Of a stretch of DNA of 64,000 nucleotides, positions 44,620-55,413 are shown piece by piece (position 1 is the first letter of the stretch; every line of letters begins with the position of its first letter). Both the position numbers and the translations under genes were made by a program. Source of the DNA: Phytophthora hibernalis. Lineage: Eukaryota; Oomycota; Peronosporomycetes; Peronosporales; Peronosporaceae. Under the pieces are notes generated by a model that was given only the letters and a program-made list of their open reading frames with translations, made no database searches and was not told the DNA's origin. Location: NCBI GenBank assembly GCA_012656075.1, contig JAAKBF010000171.1:558001-622000 (forward strand), given 5' to 3'.

Positions 44620-44852
44620 GCTGCAAAACTAAATTCGCGTGTGCCGCCAGCTATTACATGTAATAAACTAAATTCGCGTGTGCCGCCAGCTATTACATGT
44701 ATTATTAATAATAGCTGGCGGCACACGCGAATTTAGTTTATTACATGTAATATTATTATTAATACATGTAATATAATACCTATTAATACAGGTATTATAT
44801 TACATGTATTATTAATAATAGCTGGCGGCACACGCGAATTTAGTTTTGCAGC
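44620..44852. repeat. Nested palindrome (foldback or MITE-like), about 233 bp
   Basis: The ends GCTGCAAAAC and GTTTTGCAGC are inverted repeats. Inside, a unit of about 30 bases (CTAAATTCGCGTGTGCCGCC plus AGCTATTA) occurs twice forward (about 44628, 44668) and twice inverted (about 44707, 44814). AT-rich spacers containing ACATGTAATA separate them. The whole can fold on itself and holds no gene. Confidence 0.85.
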
Positions 44853-45836
44853 CTATTATACGTGTTGGCTCGGTCAGGCAAGTTGAAGCCGCATTCTGCT
44901 GTTGAGTCCGCGCGTCAGGCATACTCAAACCACGAGCTTTGCTGTTTGAAAAGGTTCGACCGCCAAGACTCTTGCCAAAGAGGCTGACGTGTTTGCCTGC
45001 AACACGCCATAAACAGAGCGGAGAGAAACACCGGTCGCGTCCATGGCAGCGCGCCGGGTCTCGCTCCCCGAAGCTGTCGCCCCTTTATCCTAGAAGGCGC
45101 GGCTCACTTCAAGGTGACCTTGCTGTCCGCTGACTGAACTCGCATAGAAGAGATAGCTGGGTGCTTCTTTCTCTCTCTGCTGCATTCGCTGTTGCCATTG
45201 ACCACTTGCCGAGTGCTGCACGCGTCTGGGTGCCTGCACAGCATACAGTGCAGCACTCCACCCTTGGATGTCTTACATGGAGGTTTAGATTGGACCGAAG
45301 TCTCAACCGTAGGGCTGTGCTCTCCGCCACGTGGGCGTTTACGGAGTCACCAAGAGCACGCTCGTGTGACATTGGTCTCCGCTACGCGACCTGCTTCCAG
45401 GTGTCAGCATTTCATCCAGAACTCGAGCCCGTATGGCTAACGACTGTGACAACAGGACCAAACCTCGATCGCAGCGGCGACCGCCGCGAACTCATGCTTG
45501 AGACAACGACAATAGAGACTGAAAACGTTGAAGGTGTCGACGCGAAGCGTGAGTTGAAGCGGCACCGCTGTTACAGCAGCCCCAGTATCGGCGCCTTGCA
45601 AATCGACGAGATCATGAGGAGAAGCACGGTCGACCAGCTGACAAGCACTCACCTTCCGGCTGTCACCGTTGCTTGGGGCTCGTCCCACAGTGACGTGCAG
45701 ATGGGGAGCCACGTTGAATCGAGAGATGTGGCGGTCGGAACGCTGCCTCACTCTCGACTTGGCGAGGTAGCAAGCAAGCTCCGTAGCCGCCATCAAGGAA
45801 GACGCTGCAGCTTCGGCTGTCGACCACAGGCCCACG
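44853..45836. other. Upstream region of the first START-FYVE gene
   Basis: A forward frame at 45494-45949 has partly protein-like composition (a KRHRCYSSPSIGALQIDEIM segment). It could be a small gene or an upstream exon of the START-FYVE gene, but I cannot connect it in frame. Otherwise nothing is recognised. Confidence 0.3.
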
Positions 45837-47649
45837 ATGCCCCGGCAGGACTCGGTGCCGTCCTTTTCGGACTCGAACTCCTCTGGCCGGTACGACCTCC
45901 GAAAACTGAACGTCGCCGTCGTGTCCGACGTAGCGTGAATGCAGTATCTAACTGACATTCGTTTGCTTCCAATTCCAGTGACTCGAGCGAAACCATGCAC
46001 GACAACGGCGGCCAGTTCCCGCTACCGGACGACTATTTCCCGAAGATCCACCAGACGTCCAGGGAGACCAAGAACTACGAGAAGCAGATGCAGGAGATCG
46101 TCAAGAACGCGTTGGCCGAGTACGAACTGCACGAATCCAAAGGCGTGTACCCCGTTTACCGCGCGCCGTGGAGTGTCGTGAGCAAGGTGGAAGGTCTCAC
46201 TACCATCAAGAAGGAGACGCCCGACAGCCCCACGGCAAGCCAGGCGCGCATCTTCGGCCGCATCAACGGCGACTACCGCCACTTCATCGACTTCTTTTAC
46301 GCCGAGACGTCGGCCGAGCTCTTCGCATGGAACCAGTTCATGTTCGGCTACGCTGCGGACGCGGCCGTGCTCAAGAACATCCACACGGTGGCGTCCAAGA
46401 AGAAATGTCTGTACATGGGCATCAAGTGGACGTGCTTGAGCCCGTCGCCGCTCGTGAAGAAGCGCGACAACTGCTACATGGAGTACCTCGTCTACACGAA
46501 GGATCTGCGAGGTCGTGACGTGGGAGTACGCGTCACGCTGCCGCTCGATATCCCAGAGTGTCCCGACCTGCCTAAAAGCTCAAGACGAAGCGCATGCGGC
46601 TCAACACAGTTTGGATTTCTCGACCTGCAGACGGCGAGTCGAACGTTACCGAGTTCTTCATGCTGTCACAAAACAACTTCAACGGTCTCGCAGTGACTGC
46701 CAACTACTACAAGCGCATGATGAACATTCTCATGAACATGGCGGTCTTTGTGGACTCGCGACGGATTTTGATGCAGGGCGTCGTGAAACGAGACAACTGG
46801 GCCAAGTCGGGCTCACGTAAGAGCTGCAGCGTTTGCTCGCGCAAGTTCGGGCCTACGCGACGTCGCCACCACTGCCGACTCTGCGGAGACCTCATTTGTC
46901 GTCGATGCGCCATCGTACGTGACGCACCCAAGGAGGACGATGCGGCCAACGCGTCGGGGGCAACCCGGACTTTCGCGATCGTCAAGACGAAGTTTTGCGT
47001 GCTATGCGTGACGAGGATGCGAGAGTCACGAAACAACGTGCTGGTCCCGGTACCTGCGCCGAGCGGCAAAATGTCTGTCATCGACTGTGAAGACGTGGAT
47101 TTAGGCGACTCGGTCGTCTCTGAGACGGAGTCCGAGGGTGGCCACATTTCCTTTTTCTCGACAGGAAGCAGTGAAGGACGCTCTCTGCAGCTATCGCCGC
47201 GGTCAACTTCAATGTCCTCCGCCTCCTCAAGTTTGGGCAAGGTGTCCTTCATGGCTAGACTGAACGTGGTTCACGATAAGGAAGTATCGATGCTGGCAGA
47301 CCCGAGGATGACTGCGAACGAGCTGATTGAGGAGGAAGTAACAGAGGTGATCGACACGACAGATATGATGCCAGTGTCATCGCTCAACTGTGGAGGCTCG
47401 CCTGGTCAGGACGCAGACCATGGCAACACGAGCCCAGGCTGCGGCTCCGGATGGTCTCCGCTAAACTCCAAGAACTCGCCGCGATCTCTTGATCAGCGTC
47501 TCGCCGAGCAAGAGGAGCTGCTGCGACGCATGATGTTGTCAGCCAGCGGCTTGCACCGCCAGAACAGCGCGAACCCAGGAAGCGGGTGCAGTCCCAGCGG
47601 CATCCAATCGTCCAGGTCACGCCCAGACGTGACCCTCTTTGAAGGCTAA
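45837..47649 (+). CDS. START-FYVE protein 1
   Basis: The main exon is certain from the ATG at 45995. A short first exon at 45837-45889 (MPRQDSVPSFSDSNSSG), joined across an 89-bp intron (GTACGA...ATTCCAG), is a plausible true start because sister genes have one. One base must be restored at 46574-46577. Features: FPLPDDYFP near the N-terminus; a START-like lipid-binding domain (FGRINGDYRHFIDFFYAETS, AWNQFMFGYAADAAVL, RDVGVRVTLPLD); a canonical FYVE finger with RRHHCRLCGDLICRRC; then a disordered tail carrying EVIDTTDMMP and SLDQRLAEQEELLRRM. FYVE binds PtdIns3P on endosomes. The product is about 574 residues with the first exon. It is the first of five related genes. Confidence 0.85.
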
Positions 47650-48593
47650 CTACTGCATACAGCCTGCAGCCTGTCTGCAAGAAGCATATAAACCTAAGCG
47701 TAAGTAAAAGTTGTTGGAATGTGTTCTCTAAACTGTGTTTCCTCCCGCTCGATTCCTCGACCTTGCTGCACGGGATGGAGTTTGAGATCGGAGGCGGGGC
47801 AGGGCTCCACTGCGGTCTCTGGGGCCAGCACCGCTGTACGATTACCGGTACGTGTCGAATGTTGACCATCGTCACCTTTGAAGGCGGGCGGTGGGGCCGT
47901 TGCACTGCAACTTGCAGAGCTCGTTCAATCAGCGATCATGGTAAAGTGAACATTTCGTGTACAGCGTCATACATATACCTACCGGTAATACTGCTTGGTT
48001 CACGTGCTGCTATTCGGGAGCCGATTCGAGACGCGATTCAGTGGTGTTGGTATCGCATCCGCCCTGCAGCAGCGAAGTCTTTGCATCTAGCAGGAGCTTC
48101 CTGCCAGACGACTGCAACCAGGTCAAGCGTTGCGATCCACAAACCATGAACCGGCTTCCGTGAAAGCTGAGACGCGCGAGCGGATCTCGATCACGATCCT
48201 TCGATCGAACGAGCGTGTTGCCGCCGTTTAACTCCAGCAAACAGCATACCGGTACCGCTGTACAGCGCCGTCTCTCGCTAAAAGCGTCGGCAACAGCACT
48301 CGAGCTGTCCTCATAATCCTAGGAAACAGCATACCGGCGTCTTCAGCGCGAAAAAATCAAGCCTCTGCGTTGTACGACAGCCATGTGAGTGCCTCGGCGT
48401 CTCAGCTCCATCGGTTGGAGACCATGCCGCTGGTATCAACACTCAACACTTTTCACTTGCCAGATCGTGTCGTTCTTCGGTCCGCCATACCAAGAACCGT
48501 TGTGGCTTCAGTCCACTGTTGGGGCCTCCACGACGGAACGACTGGGCGAGAATTGTATTGCCGCTTAGCGCTCGTTACTCTTCAATCGACGCC
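47650..48593. other. Intergenic region between START-FYVE genes 1 and 2
   Basis: No gene recognised. Short repeated pieces of the ACCGGTA type occur (47844, 47980, 48250), which also recur elsewhere in this window. Confidence 0.4.
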
Positions 48594-50715
48594 ATGCCCC
48601 GCAGGTCGTCTCCTTCCATGCCCCGGACGACTTCTGTCAGCTCGACAGCATCCACGTAAGTCGCGTTCGTCATTCGAACAGCTTTCTGAAGTTTGTAACG
48701 GCCGAACAGTTGCGGATACCTTGTCCTCGTCACACGTAGCTTCTGAGACTGACATGGCGCTGTGCCTTGACCTCAATGCAGATACCGATCCGGAAAGCTC
48801 CAATTTCCTCTGCCAGATGGATACTTCCCCCAGTGAGCCTTTCACTCACCCAAGTGCAGGAGTACCAGGGTCAGGTGGAAGAAATGGTGACCAAGGCCTT
48901 GAGGAGTGCACCGTCCACGAAGCGCGGGTCGCCGGCTTTGGACTGGACGAGAGGCGCTGGCAGGACGTGGCGCATGACGCGGACCTGTCCATTGTACGCC
49001 GCAAACAGGGGCCTAGCACGATCACGCGGACGTTTGGCACGGTCATGGGAGACTATCGCCGTTTTGTCGACTTCTTCTCGTCGGAGACGTCCGAGCAGCT
49101 TTTCTCGTGGAACCAGTTCTTCTTTGGCTGCGCTGTGGACGCCGTCGTGCTGTGCAACTTGGACTTGGACAAATCGGACAAGCAGGCGGCCCTGGGTATC
49201 AAGTGGGTCTGCTTGCAGCCGTCCAAGATCACCCGAAAGCGCGACGAGTGCTTCCTCGAGTACGTTATCTTCAGGAAAGACGAGCAGGGCCGCGACGTAG
49301 CGGTGATAGTGCGCAAGTCCGTCGATATCCCAGAGTGCCCACCACTCCCGGTGGAGATGAAGACGAAGCGTGAGAAGATCACGACCGTGACGGTTGTAAG
49401 GGCGTCCGATTCCCACCCGAACGCGACTCAAGTATTTATGCTGAGTGAGTGCGAGAGCAAAGGACTCACTGCTTCAACCAAGTATTGCCGGAAGTTATTG
49501 AAAGCCCTGAAGGACATCTCTCTATCAGCCGATGCGAAGCGCATCGCGACAACCATCAGCGCTCCAGGGTTTATGGAGCAGTCACGGCTCGGTGAGCCTC
49601 TGCCTGCAGGGGACATCAAACCGTGGGTGCCTTCCGGCATTCGCCACAGCTGCACTAGCTGCTCACGCCCATTCCGCGGCGGCCACAGACGCCGCTATTG
49701 CCAGTTGTGCGGAGACGTTTTCTGCTCCAAGTGCCTCGTTCGACGAGCTGGTATTCGCCAGGAAAAAAGCGCCTTCAGCAACTACGTTACGACGACCAAC
49801 CAACGTACGTTCCGCGTAGCACAGGCGCATTTCTGCAAGGCTTGCGTCTCTCGTTCTCGCGAGGAAGACGCAGAGGCTATTCAGGAGCAGATGGAGACTA
49901 CCCGTCGCTCCGTGGCGTCTTCGAAATCGTCCTCAGTGCCTCACCGCTCGTCGATGGGATCCTCCACACAGCCGCAGAGCTCTCAATGCTCAACTCCGGC
50001 GTCCTCGGTGCCACGCACCTCTCAGATCCACCAAGCTGACGCACCTCGTCGCAGTGCAAATTGGGGTGAAGAGAACCGTGCGTCCTGGTGGTCTGAAAAC
50101 GAGTCCGAAACCTGCAGCTGGAAGTCCGGGTCGGGTCGATTCAGCAGCATCTCGCGTAACTACAGCGGAGCCCCCACCGTGCGCTCGTCGTTTAACTCTG
50201 ACTACTCGCTGCCGAGCAGGAACTCCTTCTTGGCGGTGCAGTCTCTGGGGACACCCCGTGAGATCGGCACCGCAGACCGCATTGACGAGCGCTCAAGTAT
50301 CTATGAAGTGATCGACACCAAGGACATGCTTCCTGACTCGGAACACCTGCGAAGCCAGCAGTCCTCAGTTTCGGAGGTGACGGACGAGTCGTTAGACGAC
50401 GATTTCTACAACGAGCTCCAGCAGGATAGCCCCCGCGCTCGCTACACGTCCGTGCCCGTGGCCCCGACGTTCCTGCCGCCGCGCGCAACCGCCCGGCGCA
50501 CACGCAGCACCGACCAGAACGAACCATCCAACTCGACGACCAAGTCGTTGGACCAGTGTCTAGCGGAGCAGAACGAACTACTGCAGCAGGTCCTCTCCGC
50601 CAGCCGCGTCTTCAATCCTGACGTCCAGGCAGGATCCAAAGCGTCTTCGTTCAGCAGCAACAACAGTATTCTCGAGGACGACGATGGCCACGACGACAGC
50701 GTTTATGAGCTGTAA
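48594..50715 (+). CDS. START-FYVE protein 2
   Basis: Exon 1 is 48594-48655 (MPRRSSPSMPRTTSVSSTAS) and ends at AC before GTAAGT. The intron 48656-48781 ends TCAATGCAG. Exon 2 opens in frame with YRSGKLQFPLPDGYFP. Single bases must be restored at 48827-48831 and near 48897, giving 665 residues. The START-like part is clear (FGTVMGDYRRFVDFFSSETS, SWNQFFFGCAVDAVVL). The FYVE finger is divergent: RRRYCQLCGDVFCSKC lacks the usual His-His. The long tail has YEVIDTKDMLP and SLDQCLAEQNELLQQV. A longer open frame reaches back to 48370, but its N-terminal part does not resemble the sister proteins. Confidence 0.8.
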
Positions 50716-51259
50716 CCCACTCCACCGAAGTACCAGTGGTAGTGAAGACAGAGAAGTCCATCGCGAAAGTAGCGATGTTAGTAAACCACTCGGCCCAAGA
50801 TGCCGAGTACACATTCAAAATACTCAATCCATAGACGTATCAATTCAGAATCCTTCGCGACGCCATCGACCTCGGTTCAGCAGAATAGAGTCCGTCAGCA
50901 AGCATCGATGAGATCGGATCAACGAGTTAGTTGTGCACGCCGACTGCTCACTTGGTGTCGCCAAGAAAACTTGTGGCGAAAGAGATGGCTTTGCAAGTGA
51001 CTCCATTCCGTTCGAGTCAAGAGCGTGGGTCTGCCTGAGGCAATGAGGCATGAAAACAACTCGCATGCTTGCGCTGCTGCCCGGCAGACGAAGGCAATGA
51101 CACATCGTCAAGATAAGTTCGGCGGCAACAGAGGCGCGAATCACGCCATCCTCTGTGTGAGTGTGTGGCTCCATCTGTCCACACGCATCCCAACTGCGTT
51201 CGAAGCCAACTCTCGCCGACGAGGCTGGGCTACGCGACCCACATTGCTCAACTTCCTCT
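50716..51259. other. Intergenic region between START-FYVE genes 2 and 3
   Basis: No gene recognised. The distance allows for the promoter of gene 3. No clear initiator match was seen. Confidence 0.4.
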
Positions 51260-52883
51260 ATGTCTGCCGCGACCTCGAACCAGCCGTAAGTCTCCACTTT
51301 TTCGCGTCGGTCTCCTTTGGGGTGGCCATTCGTAACGCGTTCGTTGTTTTCGTGTGCCTCAGTTCCGACATGTTTGGTGCTCGAACCAGCAACGCGAACG
51401 CATTCCCCGTGCCCGATAACTACTTCCCGGATGTCCAGCTATCGGCGCTTCAGGTGCTCGAACTGGAGGAGAAGATGGCGCTCGCGGTCAAGAACGCGCT
51501 GGCTGACTACAATTTACACGAAGCCATGGGCTCAAACCCGAACTACGACAAAGGCTGGAAGACGCTAGGCAAGGTCGCAGACCTCACCGCCGTGCGTCAG
51601 GTGGGCGACGCCGCCAATTGCCAATGCCGCATCTTCGGGCGCTTTCAAGGGGACTACTGCAACTTCCTCAACTTTTTCTACGCGGAGACCTCCAGCCAGC
51701 TTTTCGCCTGGAACCAGTTCATGTACGGCAATGCCGTGGACGCCGCCGTGCTGAAAAACATCCACACGAGCTCGTCGGGCAAGCCGCACTTGTACCTGGG
51801 CATCAAATGGACTTGTCTGCAGCCGTTCGCACTCGTCAAGAAGCGCGACACGTGCTTCCTCGAGTACATGGCCTTCACGAAAGACTTGCGGGGGCGAGAC
51901 ATTGGCGTGCGTGTGAATATGCCGCTGACCCTGCCGGAATGCCCGCCGCTGTCTGATAAAATGAAGACCAAGCGGATGCAAATGCTCATCGTGTCCATCG
52001 TACGGCCGACGGACGGAGATCCACAGTCGACAGAGCTGTTCCTCACGAGTCAAAACGACTTTGCAGGGTTCGCTGTGCCCGGGTTCTACTTCAAGAGGCT
52101 TATGACCAAGATGAACGACATGTCCGTTTGGGTCGACTCAAAGCTCATCTCGGTGCACGGCATGATGAAGCGCACTAGCTGGGTGGACAAGAAGTCGCGC
52201 TCCGAGTGCCGTTTGTGCTCGCGCGATTTCTCAACCACGCGCCGCCGCCAGCATTGTCGGCTCTGTGGCGAGTGTTTTGTCGCCAGTGCTTGATCTACCG
52301 CGGCGCACGGGAAGGGGAGGACATGCAAAAGACATTTCAAGTTGTCAAGACCAAGTTCTGTCGCGTGTGTGTGGCCAAAGTGCGAGACTTGGATGTGGCG
52401 TTGCTGGCGCCGGGCTCACACAGCAAGATCGATGAAAAAGCGACTTCGCTCAGCATGTTCGCGGACTCCGCGGCATCGACGAAACCTGACGGTGAGCACG
52501 CTTCTCTTGGGTCGTATGCGGACTATGTTGATACGGACCTGCAGGTCTTGCCTCGGTCGTCCTCCGATTCTGAACTACTCGAAACGATTCGGTCGTCTGG
52601 TGAACGTGATGGTGATGTTGTAGATGACGATCACTGCGAGCAGGAGGACGAGGTGAGGCACAAGCTCATCGGCGTCGACATGTCCAACCTCATGTCGGCG
52701 TCTCAAATGATGCGCCGGATCAACGCTGGAGCCTCCTTCGACGACGACAAGTCCGTGCACCAGCAGCCCGACAGCTCTGGCAAGATAGCATCAAGACGCA
52801 CCATCGACCAGTGCATCGCCGAACAAGAAGACCTGTTAAAGCGATTGAGGCTGGCCGCCCAGGACAGGGTGCAGCATCCGTAA
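51260..52883 (+). CDS. START-FYVE protein 3
   Basis: Exon 1 is 51260-51285 (MSAATSNQ), the intron 51286-51362 has perfect GTAAGT and GTGCCTCAG ends, and exon 2 continues SDMFGARTSNANAFPVPDNYF in frame. One base is missing near 52271-52278, inside the FYVE finger; after correction the protein is 515 residues. The START-like domain is complete (FGRFQGDYCNFLNFFYAETS, AWNQFMYGNAVDAAVL, RDIGVRVNMPLT). The finger reads CRLCSRDFSTTRRRQHCRLC, then FCRQC. The tail is shorter than in its sisters but keeps TIDQCIAEQEDLLKRL. The EVIDTTDMMP motif is only faintly preserved. Confidence 0.82.
51286..51362 (+). other. Intron of START-FYVE gene 3 (77 bp)
   Basis: GTAAGT donor and CTCAG acceptor. It splits a proline codon and joins an ATG-led 26-base exon to the main frame. 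The best-supported example of the short first exon shared within this gene cluster. Confidence 0.75.
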
Positions 52884-53543
52884 GCCAGCGTTTCAAGATC
52901 GCAACGATGGCGCTGTTGTCGCGACGGAGCAAGTGCAGCTGCAGTGGATAGTCTCGACGCACGCACGAAGCTCGTCCGTCGTTCGTGCTTGTCATCGATT
53001 GCAGATTCTGATTGCTCGGACGAGCTCGCTTTGAAGTGGCGTTCACCGTAATGAAGAAATTATCCTCGTAACATTTCCGATGGTGTTCACTGGGGCTGAT
53101 GCAAGGCACCTGCAGCAAGTTCCGAGTTACAACGTGAAGGCGGCGTCGGACCGAAAGCTTCACCGGTGCCCTGTCTCGACGCTTCCAGTCATTCCGCCTT
53201 CCGTCCTGGCGCTGGCAAAGCCGATCAAGCGCTTGTGATCGCCAGGGCGGAACTGACGATCGCCAACGCCGCAGATTGTAGAAGTGCAATGAATTGCACC
53301 CAGCGATTCTTGCTTGACCTCAAGCTGCTGGAAGGTTTTGCACTCTTTACCATGACGAAGCAAGAATTGTAAAAAGTGTTGGTGCAATCTCTACTTATGA
53401 GGAACTACCGGTAGACCACTGAAACATTGATTCAGTAAATGGCAATACACTCGAAAGTCCTAACACTACGTGATGTACGTGGCTGCCTGCCCTTCACGGG
53501 AAGCCATCGTTAGTTGTTGTTGTTGATGATTCGTGGTCTTCGG
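52884..53543. other. Convergent intergenic region
   Basis: This lies between the stops of START-FYVE genes 3 and 4, which point toward each other. No ORF here has recognisable content. Confidence 0.4.
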
Positions 53544-55413
53544 TTATCTGCGGGCGTTGGGTGGGCAGTATCCGGCTGATGAGTTCGCCGCCATCACCAG
53601 TTGCTTCAGCAGCACTTCCTGCTCCTGAAGGCACTGGCCAATCGATCGAGATGATCCAAACAGGGACTGCTCTGCCAGTGCCAGCGGTGTATCATCGAGA
53701 GGAGATGACACAATCTGTCGGGTAGCAGAAACGATCTGGTGAGGCTCGTCGTCCATTTCGATCACGTCGTCTTCCTCCACTTCGATAACGTCGTCTTCCT
53801 CCATAATGGGTAGTTGGCCGCCCCGGCTGCTTGAAAACCCTTCCTGTGACCCACCGTCTGCAGTCACCGGGGATACAAGTCGGACGGTCTGGAAGTCCAG
53901 TGCTGCGAGGGACTCGCGCATTGTACGAAGTTCCTCCTCCTCAGCCTCTTGAACCACACGCTCCGCTCCGGCCATGGTTCGAAGGTGGCGCAGGTCAATC
54001 ATCATGGGAGCGACGGGCTCCGAGACCTCCTCCACCTCCACTTCAATCTCGTCATCTTGCGAAGACGACACGCTGGTCTTCGTTTCGGATTGCACCTCCG
54101 AGCCGATACTGCTCGAAAATTTCTGCAGGTTCTTGCTTTCGACCTCATCCCCATCCTCGTCAATGCCAACATGCGGTGGGGCGGAGCGAGCAGAACTGCC
54201 ACCGGTAGGCGAGTGATGCAACTGACGAACCGCCAGTCATCGTGAAGTTGGTATCGTTGTCAAAGCTTCGGGTACGCGACTTGTCTGGGAACCAGCTCAT
54301 GGATTCGGCGTCGGAGACACCTTCGTCCTGGCTGTCGCCGCTGGTGACAGACTTGACCTCGCTGCCTCGAACCTTACCCATGCAAGCCTTGCAGAACATC
54401 GTCTTGACAACCTGGAATGTCCGGGGCGCCACGGTAGCGTTATCATTAAGCAATGGTGCATCACGAATTATCATGCATCGACGGCAGGCCACCTCTCCAC
54501 AGAGACGGCAGTGCTGCCGACGTCGCGTTGGTAAAAACTTGCGGTTGCACACGGTGCAGTTTGCGTGCGCCTTCTTGGGCGCCCAATTGCGGCGATCCAG
54601 CATGCCTTGCAGCGAAATACGCTTCGAGTCGGCGAACAGCGCCATGGAGCTGAGCGTGGTCATCAGTTTCTTGAAAGTGGCGACCGACGAGGACGTGGAC
54701 CCCTTGTACATGTCCACCTCACTCGTCATGAAGATTTGTGTGGCATCGGCGTTGTCGCTCTCCGGCCGAACGATCGTCACTGCGTGCGAGTGAATCCGCC
54801 TGGTCTTCATCTTTTCTGGCATGGGCGGACACTCGTCCAGAAGCAGCGGCAGCGTGATGCGGACACCGACGTCTCGACCCTGGAGGTCCTTGGTGAAGAC
54901 AAGGTACTCGAGGTAGCACATATCGCGTTTGCGCGAAAGCGTCGACGGGTCCAAACAGAGCCACTTGACGCCCAAGTACAGGTGGGGCTTGTTGGATTCC
55001 TTCGTGTGGATGTTGCACAGCACCGCCGCGTCCACGGCGTATCCGAACATGAACTGGTTCACCGCGAAGACCTGTTGGTCCGTCACCGAGTAGTAAAAGT
55101 CGAGCAAGCTGCGGTAGTCGCCGTCGATGCGTCCGAACACGCGCGAAGACTCGACGGCTCTGGAAGGGTCCACCTCGCGGATGGCAGTGAGGTGCTCGAC
55201 GTTGCCCACGACGCTCCATCGGGAGCCGTAGTCCGGTCGGGCGCCCATGGCCTCGTGCAAATTGTACTCGGCCAGCGCGTTCTTCATGATGATCTCGACG
55301 CGCTGCTCGTAGCCCTCGATCTCGGCCGGCGTGAGCTTCAGCGGCGAGAAGTACCCGTCCGGCAGTGGGAACTTGCTGACGTTCATTGTCGGGGCTGCAT
55401 TGGTGCGCTCCAT
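53544..55413 (-). CDS. START-FYVE protein 4 (opposite strand)
   Basis: The start is the ATG at 55413, or the in-frame one at 55386 (MNVSKFPLPDGYFSPLKL). The START-like domain (FGRIDGDYRSLLDFYYSVTD, AVNQFMFGYAVDAAVL, RDVGVRITLPLL) and FYVE finger (CNRKFLPTRRRQHCRLCGEV, ACRRC) are intact in one frame. Near 54190-54221 the reading must move by two losses or one extra base into 53544-54221, which carries the acidic tail (EEDDVIEVEEDDVIEMDD) and the family ending SIGQCLQEQEVLLKQL. Length is about 620 residues. It is the only cluster member on the reverse strand, so either an inversion or an inverted duplication occurred. Confidence 0.82.

Noticed and set aside
44620..44852. Palindrome as a transcription terminator or non-coding RNA gene
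   Set aside because: Rho-independent hairpins are not used for mRNA termination in eukaryotic nuclei, and the repeated-unit layout fits a foldback or MITE-like repeat better.
45161..45836. Upstream frame as a separate protein-coding gene
   Set aside because: Only part looks protein-like, no domain is recognised, and it cannot be joined in frame to the START-FYVE exon. Kept only as an unassigned region.
48370..48593. Longer N-terminus for START-FYVE protein 2 starting at 48370
   Set aside because: The open frame exists but does not resemble the sister proteins. A spliced start at 48594 joins in frame to the conserved FPLP motif.
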